Assembly: GCA_942490995.1 (NCBI GenBank)
Contig: CALOBG010000014.1
Coordinates: 186,001-250,000 of the forward strand
Reading direction: 5' to 3'
DNA: 64,000 nt
DNA from: UBA981 sp942490995
Lineage (GTDB): Bacteria > Pseudomonadota > Gammaproteobacteria > Ga0077536
Shown in pieces: positions 43,965 to 54,189 of this stretch (position 1 is the stretch's first letter; each line of letters opens with the position of its first letter). A program made the position numbers and the translations under genes. Under the pieces are notes generated by a model, which was given only the letters and a program-made list of their open reading frames with translations, did not search any database and was not told the origin of the DNA.

Positions 43965-45347
43965 ATGGCCAAGCGACTGACGATGATGGATTCGGTCTTC
44001 CTGGCCGGCGAGTCGCGCGAATCGATGATGCACGTCGGCGGGCTGTTCCCGTTCACGCCGCCCGCCGACGCGCCGCCCGGGCTGCTGCGCCAGCTCAGCG
44101 ACGAGCTCAAGGCGTCGCCCGAGGTCACGGCGCCGTGGAACCTCAAGCTGCGCACGCCGGAGTTCCTCAAGAACCCGCTGCAGGGCTGGGTCGAGGACCG
44201 CGAGTTCGACATCGACTACCACGTGCGGCGCTCGGCGCTGCCCACCCCGGGCGACGAGCGCGAGCTGGGCATCCTGGTGTCGCGGCTGCACGGCATCCCG
44301 ATGGACTTCCACCGGCCGCCCTGGGAGGTCCACTTCATCGAGGGGCTCAGCGGCGGCCGCTTCGCGCTGTACTTCAAGATCCACCACTCGCTGATCGACG
44401 GCTACACGTCGATGCGGATGCTCGCCGCCAGCCTGTCGAGCGACCCCGACGAGCGCACCACGCCGATGTTCTTCACCCAGCCGCCGCGGGTGCGGGCGTT
44501 CGGCGAGGACGACTACGAGCCGCCGACGCTGGCGTCGCTGATGGCGGCGGGGCGCGAGCAGTACAGCGCCGCGCGCGACGCCGGCCGCGCGCTGATGAAC
44601 GTGGTGCGGGCGGCGCGCGCCCACGACCGCGATCTGATCGCGCCGATGCAGGCGCCGCGCTCGATCTTCAACCGGCGGATCAGCCGCAACCGCCGCTTCG
44701 CCACCCAGCAGGTCGCGCTCGAGCGGATGCGCGCGGTGGCGAAGACCGCCGGCGGCACGCTCAACGACGTGTGCCTGGCGCTGTGCGCGTCGGGCCTGCG
44801 GCGGCTGCTGCTCGAGCTCGACGCGCTGCCGGCGCAGCCGCTGATCGCGATGCTGCCGGTCAACGTCCGGCCCAAGGGCGATCCGGGCGGCGGCAACGCG
44901 GTGGGCGCGATCCTCGCCTCGCTCGCCACCGACCGCGAGGATCCGGCGGCGCGCCTCGACGCGATCATCGCGTCGACCTCGCGCGCCAAGGAGCAGCTGC
45001 AGGGCCTGACCAAGAACGGGATCCTGCAGTACAGCGCGATGCTGATGGCGCCGCTCAGCCTGCAGACGGTGACCGGCATGGGCGGGCGCATGCGGCCGGC
45101 GTTCAACGTGGTGATCTCGAACGTGCCGGGGCCCGAGCGCGCGCTGTACTTCCGCGGCGCGCGCCTCGAGGCGGTGTATCCCTTGTCGATCCCGTTCCAC
45201 GGCTACGGGCTGAACATCACGATCAACAGCTACGTCGACACGCTGAACTTCGGCTACACCGGGTGCCGCGAGGCGCTGCCGCACTTGCAGCGGCTGGCGG
45301 TGTACGGCGGCGAGGCGCTCGACGAGCTGGAGCGCGCGGTCAGGTAG
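43965..45347 (+). CDS. Wax ester synthase/diacylglycerol acyltransferase (WS/DGAT)
   Basis: A 460-residue bacterial WS/DGAT protein. The catalytic HHxxxDG motif is HHSLIDG in YFKIHHSLIDGYTSM (about residue 143); other family blocks are WVEDREFDIDYHVRRSALP, MLPVNVRPKGDPGGGNAVG, NVVISNVPGPERALYF and FHGYGLNITINSY. It joins acyl-CoA to diacylglycerol or a fatty alcohol to make storage or surface lipid at the membrane. Start ATG 43965 with a GAGAAT box 5 nt upstream. Convergent with the thioredoxin-fusion gene. Confidence 0.93.
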   Translation: MAKRLTMMDSVFLAGESRESMMHVGGLFPFTPPADAPPGLLRQLSDELKASPEVTAPWNLKLRTPEFLKNPLQGWVEDREFDIDYHVRRSALPTPGDERELGILVSRLHGIPMDFHRPPWEVHFIEGLSGGRFALYFKIHHSLIDGYTSMRMLAASLSSDPDERTTPMFFTQPPRVRAFGEDDYEPPTLASLMAAGREQYSAARDAGRALMNVVRAARAHDRDLIAPMQAPRSIFNRRISRNRRFATQQVALERMRAVAKTAGGTLNDVCLALCASGLRRLLLELDALPAQPLIAMLPVNVRPKGDPGGGNAVGAILASLATDREDPAARLDAIIASTSRAKEQLQGLTKNGILQYSAMLMAPLSLQTVTGMGGRMRPAFNVVISNVPGPERALYFRGARLEAVYPLSIPFHGYGLNITINSYVDTLNFGYTGCREALPHLQRLAVYGGEALDELERAVR

Positions 45348-45371
45348 CGGCGGGTCCGCGCCGCGCGCGCC

Positions 45372-46937
45372 TCAGCGGGTCAGCAGCGCGCGCAGCGCGT
45401 CGACGAGGGCGTCGACCGACGTGTCGGGCGTGCCGCTGCGCGACAGCACCAGCGCGCCGGCGGCGTCGAACACCTTGATGTGCGGCAGGTTGTAGCCGCC
45501 CGGCGTGAGGTGCTGGGCGGCGACCGGCGTGTCCCAGTCGACGACGTCGACGCGGCGGATGGCGAGGCGATCGGGGAACTCGCGCGCCAGCGCCTCGAGC
45601 GCGCGGCCCAGCTCCTTGCACGGCTTGCACCACGCGGCCCAGAAGTCGAAGACGGTGATCTTGCCGGCGACCGGGACGAGGTCGACGCGCTCACCGGGGA
45701 CGCCGAGGTCGGTGATGTCGAGGCCGGCGGTGTCGGCGTGGCCGTCGTGGTCGTCGTGGCCGTCGTGGTCGTCGTGGCCGTCGTGGCCGTCGTGGTCGTC
45801 GTGGTCGTCGTGGTCGTCGTGGTCGTCGTGGCCGTCGTGGCCGTCGTCGCCGTGCTCGTGCTCGTGATCGTGATCGTCCTCCCCGTGCTCGTGGCCATCG
45901 GCCTTCACAGGCCGCGCGGCCTGTCGCGACCACGAGGCGCCGAGCTCGAGGATCAGCGGCATGTCGAGCTGCCCGCCGACGGTGTGCGTCACCACGGGCA
46001 CCTTGACCGCGAGATCGAGCGTGAGGCCACCGCCGGCCTGCCACTGCACGCCGCCGCCGAGCAGGACGTCGATGCGGCCCTGGTTGCCCTCGTCCTCGTG
46101 CACCACGCCCCCCCAGCGCTCCGCACGCTCGGCCTGCAGATCGGCGCCGACGCGCAGCGTGAGCCGGCGCCGCGCGTCCCACTCGCCGCGCAGGCCCAGC
46201 GCGTAGCGATCACCGGCCTGGTAGCCCTTGCCGCCCTCGTAGACGACCTGCTGCGTGAAGACGAACGCGGCCGCACGCCACGCGCCGTCGGCGGAGAACG
46301 CGCGCGTCGCCTCGACCGAGGCCACCGGGTTGATCGTGCCGGTGCCGAGCTGGATGTGTTGATGGGCGAGCCCCATGTCGCCCAGGGTGAACGGGTCCTC
46401 CTCGGTGCGGCCGAGCGGAACCGTGACGCCCAGGCGCAGGCGCAGGCGCACGTCGGCAGCGACCGTGCGGCTGGCGCCGACCAGCAGCATCGGATCACCC
46501 AGGCCCCAGACGGTCTCGTCGCGGTGGTGGATGCCGTCGTCGACCAGCGCTACCTCGTCGCCGCCGCCGTCGAGGTAGCGGATGGACGTCGCGATGCCGC
46601 GCAGCGGCAGCACCAGCCCGGCGTCGAGCCACGCGCTCAGGCCGACGTCCACCGCGAGGCGCGCCTCGGCGATGGTGAGGTCCTGATCGTGGACGATGTC
46701 GATCACGCCCTGCCCGACGACGTCATCGCGGTCGTCGTGCTGCGTGTTCACCAGGGTCGCAAAGGTCCCCAGGCGCACGGAGACATCGCCGGGTGCCAGC
46801 GCTTCGTCGTTGACCTCGCCGACCGGGAGGTTTGGATTGCTTCAGCCAGCTCAAGCACCGCCGGCGCGGACCTGGCGTGCATCGACGCCGAGGACCGAGC
46901 TAGCGATCACGAGCATGGCGCCGATGCGCAGGAACAT
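45372..46937 (-). CDS. Beta-barrel / His-Asp-rich / thioredoxin fusion, with two in-frame TGA
   Basis: An exported fusion. From GTG 46778 the frame is open: an outer-membrane-type beta domain (~1-285), a ~60-residue linker made almost only of His, Asp and Gly, and a C-terminal thioredoxin domain (FDFWAAWCKPCKEL with redox CxxC, then YNLPHIKVFDAAG with cis-Pro). A signal peptide (MFLRIGAMLVIASSVLGVDA) starts at 46937 in the same frame behind a TAGCGT box, but TGA codons at 46853-46851 and 46844-46842 separate it from SNPNLPVGEVNDEALAPGD. So the gene is either broken or misread there. Metal delivery or thiol chemistry at the cell surface is inferred. Confidence 0.75.
45727..45850. repeat. GTC/GTG microsatellite coding for the His-Asp linker
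   Basis: Irregular tandem 9- and 12-bp units of GTCGTCGTGG type; on the minus strand they encode (D/G)HD repeats in the thioredoxin fusion. Prone to length change. Confidence 0.8.
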
Positions 46938-46943
46938 GCGGGC

Positions 46944-46949
46944 ACGCTA
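46944..46949 (-). promoter_or_regulatory. -10 box TAGCGT, leaderless type
   Basis: Minus-strand TAGCGT ends 6 nt before the ATG at 46937, supporting that ATG as the original start of the thioredoxin fusion. Confidence 0.45.
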
Positions 46950-47022
46950 GCACGATGCGGCGCGCGGGCCGCGCCCGTGCGCCGCCTGCACGACGGCGTG
47001 GCGTGCGCCCCGCCTCACCGCG

Positions 47023-47028
47023 TAGAGT
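47023..47028 (+). promoter_or_regulatory. -10 box TAGAGT, leaderless type
   Basis: TAGAGT ends 7 nt before the ATG at 47036. Confidence 0.5.
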
Positions 47029-47035
47029 GGGGCAG

Positions 47036-47842
47036 ATGTACCGCCCGGCCCTGCTGCTCGTCGTCGCCCTCGCCGCCTGCGGCGACGGTGCCGGCGACGG
47101 CGCGATCGACGCGACGGGCGCAGCGCCTGACGGCACGACCGCGCCCGACGCGGCCAGCCCCGACGCGGCCAGCCCCGACGCGGCCAGCCCCGACGCGAGC
47201 GGGCCGGACGCGAGCGGCCTGCCGCTCGCGGGTTTCGGCGACCTGAGCGGGATGTGCGACCTGCTGCGCGAGCCCGAGCTGACCGGCGCGACGCCCGCGC
47301 TGTTCACGCTCGACCTGTCGTTCGCCGAGCGCTACGACGATCCGGACGATCGCCCGCTGCTCACGCCGGGCGGTGTCGAGATCATCCTCGATGGCAACGC
47401 CGGCGGCAGCTCGGTGTACTCCGAGGTCTTCGCGTACGAGGTCCTGGCCCGCTGCGACCTGGCCGCGCTGATCAAGACCGAGACCGAGATCGTCTACGAC
47501 GTCGACGGCAAGAAGACCGACATCCTGGTCGAGATCGACGGCCACAAGATCGGCGTGAGCGTCACGCGGGCGATGACGTTCCCGTTCGGCGACCCGTACA
47601 CGCCGCAGGCCGCGACCACGCTGCTCGACAAGAAGCTCGACGACATCCTGGTGTCGACGGCCAACGTCTCCGACGACGATCGCTGGACCAAGCAGATCCT
47701 GGCCGTCCTGGCCTACGACGATCAGCACGCGCAGGTCGCGGCCGAGGCCTGGGCCGGCCTCGACGACGCCACCCGCGCCGACACGATCGTCATCGTCGTG
47801 CCCACCGGCGGCGACGACCTGTTCATCTACACCGACCAGTGA
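47036..47842 (+). CDS. Lipoprotein with Ala-Ser-Pro-Asp repeats and conserved C-terminal domain
   Basis: A 268-residue lipoprotein: signal LLLVVALAAC, a linker with tandem PDAAS units (three exact 15-bp repeats near 47152-47196), and a ~190-residue domain. Its C-terminal half (KKTDILVEIDGHKIGVSVTR, LLDKKLDDILVSTANVSDDD, RWTKQILAVLAYDDQHAQV) is compact and strongly patterned; I recall similar proteins in fungi but cannot verify it. The order Asp...(hydrophobic strand)...VSVTR recalls PD-(D/E)XK-type folds without the usual Lys. Surface-exposed; function unknown. Confidence 0.75.
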   Translation: MYRPALLLVVALAACGDGAGDGAIDATGAAPDGTTAPDAASPDAASPDAASPDASGPDASGLPLAGFGDLSGMCDLLREPELTGATPALFTLDLSFAERYDDPDDRPLLTPGGVEIILDGNAGGSSVYSEVFAYEVLARCDLAALIKTETEIVYDVDGKKTDILVEIDGHKIGVSVTRAMTFPFGDPYTPQAATTLLDKKLDDILVSTANVSDDDRWTKQILAVLAYDDQHAQVAAEAWAGLDDATRADTIVIVVPTGGDDLFIYTDQ

Positions 47843-47869
47843 GCCCGCGGCCGCTCGGCCGCGCGCCGG

Positions 47870-48565
47870 TCAGCCGGCGCGGAAGCCGCCGAAGACGGTC
47901 ATCGGGCCCTGCTTGCCGAAGCACTCGGGCGCGGCGAAGCCGGCGGCGGCCAGCGTCGCCAGCTCGACGGCGAGCGGCTGGTACGTGTCCTCGGCGGCCC
48001 AGGCCGCGAAGTGGCCGTCGGCCTCGGCGGCGGTCATGCCGTGCGCCTGCAGGTGCGCGCGCCACTCGGCGAACACGCGCGCCCGCGCGGGACCGTGCGC
48101 GTGGACGCAGGCGTCGGCGATCAGCAGCAGGCCGCCGGGCGCGAGCGCCTGGTGGATCCGCGCGTACAGCGCGCGCTTGGCGTCGAGGTCGTGGACGTGG
48201 TGCAGCGACAGCGAGGCGACGACGGCGTCGCACGCCGGCAGCGCGTCGTCGAACGAGGCGTGGCCGAACTCGACCCGATCACCGTGATGCGCGAGGCGCG
48301 CGCGCGCGACGTCGAGCATCGCGGCGTCGATGTCGACCAGGCGGACCCGCGCCGCGGGGACGCCCGCGAGGATGGCGCCGGCGAGCGCGCCGGTGCCCGC
48401 GCCCAGGTCGATCACCAGGCCGCCGTCGGGAAGGTGACCGGTCAGCCAGCGGACGACCGTGGCGATCGCCGCCTCGTAACCGGGCACGAACGCTCGGATC
48501 GCGGTGTCGTACTCGCTGGCGCGGACGCCGAGGTGGGTGTGGACGCTGTGGGTGCTGCCGCTCAC
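47870..48565 (-). CDS. Class I SAM-dependent methyltransferase
   Basis: A 231-residue cytosolic methyltransferase. Motif I is VIDLGAGTGALAGAIL, the acidic loop VRLVDIDAAMLDVAR, then FDDALPACDAVVASLSLHHV and LAPGGLLLIADACV. It belongs to the Methyltransf_11/25 type; substrate unknown. The GTG at 48565 has a TAACGT box 7 nt upstream. It is divergent from the beta-propeller lipoprotein. Confidence 0.87.
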   Translation of the reverse strand: MSGSTHSVHTHLGVRASEYDTAIRAFVPGYEAAIATVVRWLTGHLPDGGLVIDLGAGTGALAGAILAGVPAARVRLVDIDAAMLDVARARLAHHGDRVEFGHASFDDALPACDAVVASLSLHHVHDLDAKRALYARIHQALAPGGLLLIADACVHAHGPARARVFAEWRAHLQAHGMTAAEADGHFAAWAAEDTYQPLAVELATLAAAGFAAPECFGKQGPMTVFGGFRAG

Positions 48566-48572
48566 GCCGACG

Positions 48573-48578
48573 ACGTTA
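48573..48578 (-). promoter_or_regulatory. -10 box TAACGT, leaderless type
   Basis: Minus-strand TAACGT ends 7 nt before the GTG at 48565 of the methyltransferase gene. Confidence 0.45.
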
Positions 48579-48615
48579 GCTCGCTTCGTCGTGGCGTCGA
48601 GGTTTCGGCCGTGGT

Positions 48616-48621
48616 GATACT
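48616..48621 (+). promoter_or_regulatory. -10 box GATACT, leaderless type
   Basis: GATACT ends 7 nt before the ATG at 48629. Confidence 0.4.
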
Positions 48622-48628
48622 GCGCGCC

Positions 48629-49603
48629 ATGTCGTCCCCCCGCGCGCTGCTCGCCCCCGCCTTCCTCGCCTGCTCCCTCGTCGCCTGCGGCGGCGGCGGC
48701 GGCGACTCGATCGATGCCGACCCGGGCGCGCCCGACGCCGCCGCCGTCATCGACGCCGATCCGACCGCGCCCGACGCGGCCGGGCCTGACGCCGCGACCG
48801 GCTGCGGCACCGCGACGCCGCCGCTCGCCAGCCTCGGCGGCACCGAGGGCATCGCGATCGCGCCCGACGGCACCATCTACTACTCGCAGAGCGGCGGCCG
48901 GGTCGGCCGCTGGCAGCCCGGCGACGCCGACGGCGACGACAGCTGGGTCACGCTCGCGGGCGCGACCACGGTCTGGGGCATGGGGCTGGGCGAGACCGGC
49001 ATCCTCTATGTCGCCACGCCGGGCTCGGGCGGGAACATCTGGGAGATCGACACCAGCGCCGCCACGCCCACCGGCACGGCGCTGTACCCGGCCGCCGGCT
49101 CGGCCAACGGCCTCACCATCGGCCCCGACGGCGCGATCTACTACGGCAACTTCGCCGCCAGCGGCCACGTCTACCGGGTGTCCACCGCCGGTGGCGTGCG
49201 CACCCAGGTGACCGCGACGACGATCGCCCAGCCCAACGGCGTGCTGTTCGACGCCGACGGCACGCTGCTGGTCGCGTCGTACCAGAGCGGGATCATCCAC
49301 CGGCTGACCCTCGACGGCGAGATGCAGGAGACCGCGCGCGTCACCGCGCTGACCGGCACCGGCAACCCCGATGGCCTCGCCCGTGACGCGCAGGGCCGCA
49401 TCTACGTCACCAACAACAGCGGCGGCACCGTCCTGCGCTTCACGCCCGGCACGCCGACGCCGGCGCCGGAGACCGTGCTGACCGGCGTCGCGGCCGCCGC
49501 CAACATGGCCTTCGGCCGCGGCGCGCTCGCCTGCGAGGACCTCTACGTGACGTCGTCGGGCGCGCTGCGCCGCCTCGACGCCGGCGCCCCCGGCGTGCCG
49601 TGA
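48629..49603 (+). CDS. SMP-30/NHL-like beta-propeller lipoprotein
   Basis: A 324-residue lipoprotein (lipobox SLVAC) with a Pro-Asp-Ala linker and a six-bladed propeller of SMP-30/gluconolaconase or NHL type. Blade cores are GIAIAPDGTIYYSQSGG, GLTIGPDGAIYYGNFA, GVLFDADGTLLVASYQSG and GLARDAQGRIYVTNNSGG. A lactonase site (Asn/Asp/Glu metal ligands) is possible but not certain. Probably surface-bound. It is followed by the large beta-helix gene on the same strand. Confidence 0.83.
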   Translation: MSSPRALLAPAFLACSLVACGGGGGDSIDADPGAPDAAAVIDADPTAPDAAGPDAATGCGTATPPLASLGGTEGIAIAPDGTIYYSQSGGRVGRWQPGDADGDDSWVTLAGATTVWGMGLGETGILYVATPGSGGNIWEIDTSAATPTGTALYPAAGSANGLTIGPDGAIYYGNFAASGHVYRVSTAGGVRTQVTATTIAQPNGVLFDADGTLLVASYQSGIIHRLTLDGEMQETARVTALTGTGNPDGLARDAQGRIYVTNNSGGTVLRFTPGTPTPAPETVLTGVAAAANMAFGRGALACEDLYVTSSGALRRLDAGAPGVP

Positions 49604-49734
49604 GGCCAGCCCGCGGCGGCGACTCGATGTGACCTGATCTGCCTCGGCGTGACGCCGGCCACGGCGGGCGCGAGGCGATCAATCCGCGGGCGCCGGGCGG
49701 ACCGAGCGGGTAGCATCGCGCGCGTCGGAGGGAC

Positions 49735-52700
49735 ATGCGCATGCACCGTCAGCTTTCCAGGTTCACCACCCGCGCGATCATCGGCGCGGTCGCCGTCGTC
49801 GCCATCGCGGGATCGGCCGGCACCGCCGCCGCCGACACGATCATCGCCGGTGGCAACGTCATCAACCAGACGTGGACGCTGGCCGGCTCGCCGTACGTGC
49901 TCCAGGGCGACGTCAGCATCCCCGCCGGCGCGTTCCTCACGATCGAGGCCGGCGTGGTCGTGCAGGCCACGTCGAACAGCGACAGTCAGGCCAGCGGCCT
50001 CGACACCAGCCGCGTCGAGCTGACGGTCCACGGCACGCTCACCGTCGCCGGCACGGCGGGCAACCCGGTCACGCTGCGCAGCTCCAGCACCAGCAGCGGC
50101 ACCTGGTACGGCGTCGTCGTCGCCGCCGACGCCGCCGCGGCCACGCTCGACCACGCGATCGTCCAGGACGCGAGGTACGGCATCGTCACCTCGGCCACCG
50201 GCACGATCCTCGACGCGGACAACGTCACCGTCACCGAGGCCAGCACCTACGGCCTGTGGGTCCGCGCCGGCGCGCCCACCGTCACCGGCCTGATCGCCAG
50301 CAGCAACGGCACCGCCGGCGTCGTCGTCGCCGACGCCGGCTCGCTCACGCTGGTCAACAGCGTCGTCCGCAACAACGCCACCTACGGCGTCTACTTCCAG
50401 CCCACCTCGGCCCGCACGCTCACCCTCGACAACTGCTCGATCAACAGCAACGGCACCTACGGCGTCTACACCAGCGCCTCCACCGCCGGCACCGTCATCG
50501 TCACCGACTCGATCGTCACCAACCACAGCTACGGCGTCTACCGCGGCGACTCCTCCTCGGTCGCCACCACCTACTCCGACGTCTGGAACAACAGCTCCGG
50601 CGACTTCATCGGCACGTCCGCCGGCACCGGCACGATCTCCAGCAACCCACTCTACGTCTCCACCACCGACCTCCGTCTCACCGCCAACTCGCCCGCCCGC
50701 TTCGGCGCCGCGGGCGGCCTCGACCAGGGCGCCCTGCCCTACACCACCGACGCCACGCCGGGACTGCACGGCACGCTGTGGACCAACACCACGCTCACCG
50801 TCGCCGGCAGCCCGTACACCGTCGCCGGCGACCTCGTCGTCGCCGCCGGCGTCACCCTCACGATCGAGCCCGGCGTCACCCTCACCTTCACCAGCAACGC
50901 CGACGTCATGCGCGCCGGCAGCGACACCAGCCGCGGCGAGCTCCTGGTCAGCGGCACCCTGCTCGCCGACGCCTCGGTCGCCTCGCCCATCCTCTTCCGC
51001 TCGTCGTCGACCAGCTCCGGCACCTGGTACGGCGTCGACCTGCTCACCAGCGCCACCGGCTCGCTCCTCGATCAGGTCATCATCCAGGACGCCCGCTACG
51101 CGCTGGTCTACCGCAGCACCGCCGCCAGCAACGTCCTCACCAGCGTCACCGTCACCGAGGCCAGCACCTACGGCCTGTGGGTCCGCGCCGGCGCGCCCAC
51201 CGTCACCGGCCTGACCGCCAGCAGCAACGGCACCGCCGGCGTCGTCGTCGCCGACGCCGGCTCGCTCACGCTGGTCAACAGCGTCGTCCGCAACAACGCC
51301 ACCTACGGCGTCTACTTCCAGCCCACCTCGGCCCGCACGCTCACCCTCGACAACTGCTCGATCAACAGCAACGGCACCTACGGCGTCTACACCAGCGCCT
51401 CCACCGCCGGCACCGTCATCGTCACCGACTCGATCGTCACCAACCACAGCTACGGCGTCTACCGCGGCGACTCCTCCTCGGTCGCCACCACCTACTCCGA
51501 CGTCTGGAACAACAGCTCCGGCGACTTCATCGGCACCGCCGCCGGCACCGGCACGATCTCCAGCAACCCGCTCTACGTCTCCACCACCGACCTCCGTCTC
51601 ACCGCCAACTCGCCCGCCCGCTTCGGCGCCGCCGGTGGCCTCGACCAGGGCGCCCTGCCCTACACCACCGACGCCACGCCGGGACTGCACGGCACGCTGT
51701 GGACCAACACCACGCTCACCGTCGCCGGCAGCCCGTACACCGTCGCCGGCGATCTCGTCGTCGCCGCCGGCATCACCCTCACGATCGAGCCCGGCGTCAC
51801 CCTCACCTTCACCAGCAACGCCGACGTCATGCGCGCCGGCAGCGACACCAGCCGCGGCGAGCTCCTGGTCAGCGGCACCCTGCTCGCCGACGCCACCGTC
51901 GCCTCGCCCATCCTCTTCCGCTCGTCCTCCACCAGCTCCGGCACCTGGTACGGCGTCGACCTGCTCGCCAGCGCCACCGGCTCGCTCCTCGATCACGTCA
52001 CCATCCAGGACGCGCGCTACGCGCTGGTCTACCGCAGCACCGCCGCCGGCAACCTCCTCACCAGCGTCACCGCCACCGAGGCCAGCACCTACGGCCTGTG
52101 GGTCCGCGCCGGCGCGCCCACCGTCACCGGCCTGACCGCCAGCAGCAACGGCACCGCCGGCGTCGTCGTCGCCGACGCCGGCTCGCTCACGCTGGTCAAC
52201 AGCGTCGTCCGCAACAACGCCACCTACGGCGTCTACTTCCAGCCCACCTCGGCGCGCACGCTCACCGTCGGCAGCAGCACGATCAACAGCAACGGCACCT
52301 ACGGCGTCTACACCAGCGCCTCCACCGCCGGCACCGTCACCATCACCAACGCCATCGTCACCAACCACAGCTACGGCGTCTACCGCGGCGACTCCTCCTC
52401 GGTCGCCACCACCTACTCGGACGTCTGGAACAACAGCTCCGGCAACTACATCGGCACCTCCGCCGGCACCGGCACGATCAGCCAGAACCCCAACTTCGCC
52501 GCGGCGCCCACCGATCTGCGCCTGCTGGGCTCGAGCGTCTGCATCGACGCCGGCACCACCGGGCCCGCGACGGATCTGCTCGGCGTGTCCCGCCCGCTCG
52601 ACGGCAACGGCATCGGCGGCGCGCAGTGGGACCTGGGCGCGTACGAGTACGTGCTCACGTCGGTGTGCGGCAACGGCGCGCTCGAGCCGCCCGAGGTCTG

Positions 52701-54076
52701 CGACAGCGGCGCCGCCAACGGGATGTACGGCGCGTGCAACGCGACCTGCACCGCGATGGGCCCGCGCTGCGGCGACGCGATGATGAACGGCCCCGAGGAC
52801 TGCGACGACGGCAACACCTCCAACACGGACAGCTGCCTCAACACCTGCGTCGCGGCGAGCTGCGGTGACGCCTTCGTCCTCGCCGGCTCCGAGGCGTGCG
52901 ACGACGGCAACGGGTCCAACACCGACGCTTGCCTCGACACCTGCGTGGCCGCCAGCTGCGGCGACGCCTTCGTCCGCACCGGCGTCGAGGACTGCGACGA
53001 CGGCAACGGGTCGAACAGCGACGCCTGCCTGACCACCTGCGTCGAGGCCAGCTGCGGCGACGGCTTCATCGAGGCCGGCGTCGAGCAGTGTGACGACCAG
53101 AACGCGTCGAACACCGACGCGTGCCTCAACGTCTGCCTGGCCGCCAGCTGCGGCGACGGCTTCCTCCGCCCCGGCGTCGAGGCGTGCGACGACGGCAACC
53201 TGTCGAACACCGACGCCTGCGTCGGCGCCTGCGTCGTCGCCACCTGCGGCGACGGCTTCATCCAGACCGGCCAGGAGGCCTGCGACGACGGCAACCTCGT
53301 CGACACCGACGCCTGCCGCAACAGCTGCGTCGCCGCGAGCTGCGGCGACGGCGTGGTCCAGAGCGGCGCCGAGGAGTGCGACGACGCCAACATGGTCGAG
53401 ACCGACGCCTGCCGCAACAGCTGCCTGGCGGCGCGCTGCGGCGACGGCGTGATCCGCACCGGCGTCGAGGAGTGCGACGACGGCAACGTGATCGCCACCG
53501 ACGCGTGAACCGCGTGCTGCGGCCGCGGCCTGCGGCGACGGCGTCGTCCACGCCGGCGTCGAGGAGTGCGACGACGCCAACGTCAGCGACGACGACGCCT
53601 GCGTCGGCCTGTGCATCGCCGCCGCGTGCGGCGACGGCTTCGTCCGCGCCGGCGTCGAGGTCTGCGACGACGGCAACCTGATCGACGACGACGCCTGCAC
53701 CAACGCCTGCGTGTCGTCGACCTGCGGCGACGGCGTGGTCCAGGAGGACGTCGAGGACTGCGACGACGGCAACGACGTCGAGACCGACGCCTGCCGCAAC
53801 AACTGCACGGCGGCCCGCTGCGGCGACGGCGTGCGCGAGGACGGCGTCGAGGAGTGTGATGACGGCAACACCGAGGACGGCGACGGCTGTGACGCCAGCT
53901 GCGCCGCGGAGCTGGGCCCGGACGCGGGCACCGGCGTGGGCCCCGACGCCGGCGATCCGGACGACGCCGGTGGTGATGGCTGCTGCAGCACCGCGGGCGG
54001 CAGCGGTCACAGCAGCCTGCTGGCCGCGCTGGCGGTGCTGCTCGCGCTGCGGGCGCGGCGCCGGCGGCGCGCCTGA
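49735..54076 (+). CDS. MYXO-CTERM surface protein: beta-helix repeats plus Cys-rich repeats (one frameshift)
   Basis: A ~1,447-residue exported protein. Signal peptide (AIIGAVAVVAIAGSAGTAAA), three ~307-residue right-handed beta-helix modules encoded by 921-bp DNA repeats, then about 12 Cys-rich units of the form CGDG...GvEeCDDGN...tDAC (DUF4215/myxococcus Cys-rich type), and a MYXO-CTERM tail: DGCCSTAGG, one TM helix, then RARRRRRA. A TGA at 53506 in one Cys-rich unit, with the same repeat resuming one frame over until 54076, marks a frameshift. The tail directs surface anchoring. Start ATG 49735 (or 49741) after GGAGGG, with TAGCAT at 49711. Confidence 0.88.
49840..52560 (+). repeat. Three 921-bp tandem coding repeats
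   Basis: Matching points such as CAGCACCTAC recur at 50241, 51162 and 52083, exactly 921 bp apart, and long stretches are near-identical at DNA level. The outer edges of the first and third copies are more diverged than the middle. Confidence 0.9.
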
Positions 54077-54189
54077 GCCGCGAGCCAGCGCCGGTCCGGT
54101 CACGTTCGACCGGACCCGGCGCCGCCTGATCTGGCCCGCTCCTGCGATCGCGCCTATCATGGCCGCCGACGAGGCCTCCGAGGAGCGAC

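Noticed and set aside
45727..45850. CRISPR-like or regulatory repeat
   Set aside because: Short irregular units in frame with the thioredoxin fusion; a coding microsatellite explains it.
46842..46853. Selenocysteine decoding of the two TGA codons
   Set aside because: No stem-loop of the needed type was seen after either TGA and the positions are in a signal/linker region, not at a redox site.
49543..53991. 1,482-codon open frame antisense to the MYXO-CTERM gene
   Set aside because: It mirrors the repeats and Cys-rich units of the plus strand; composition (Ala/Gly/Val/Arg only) and lack of any motif mark it as a GC-driven shadow.
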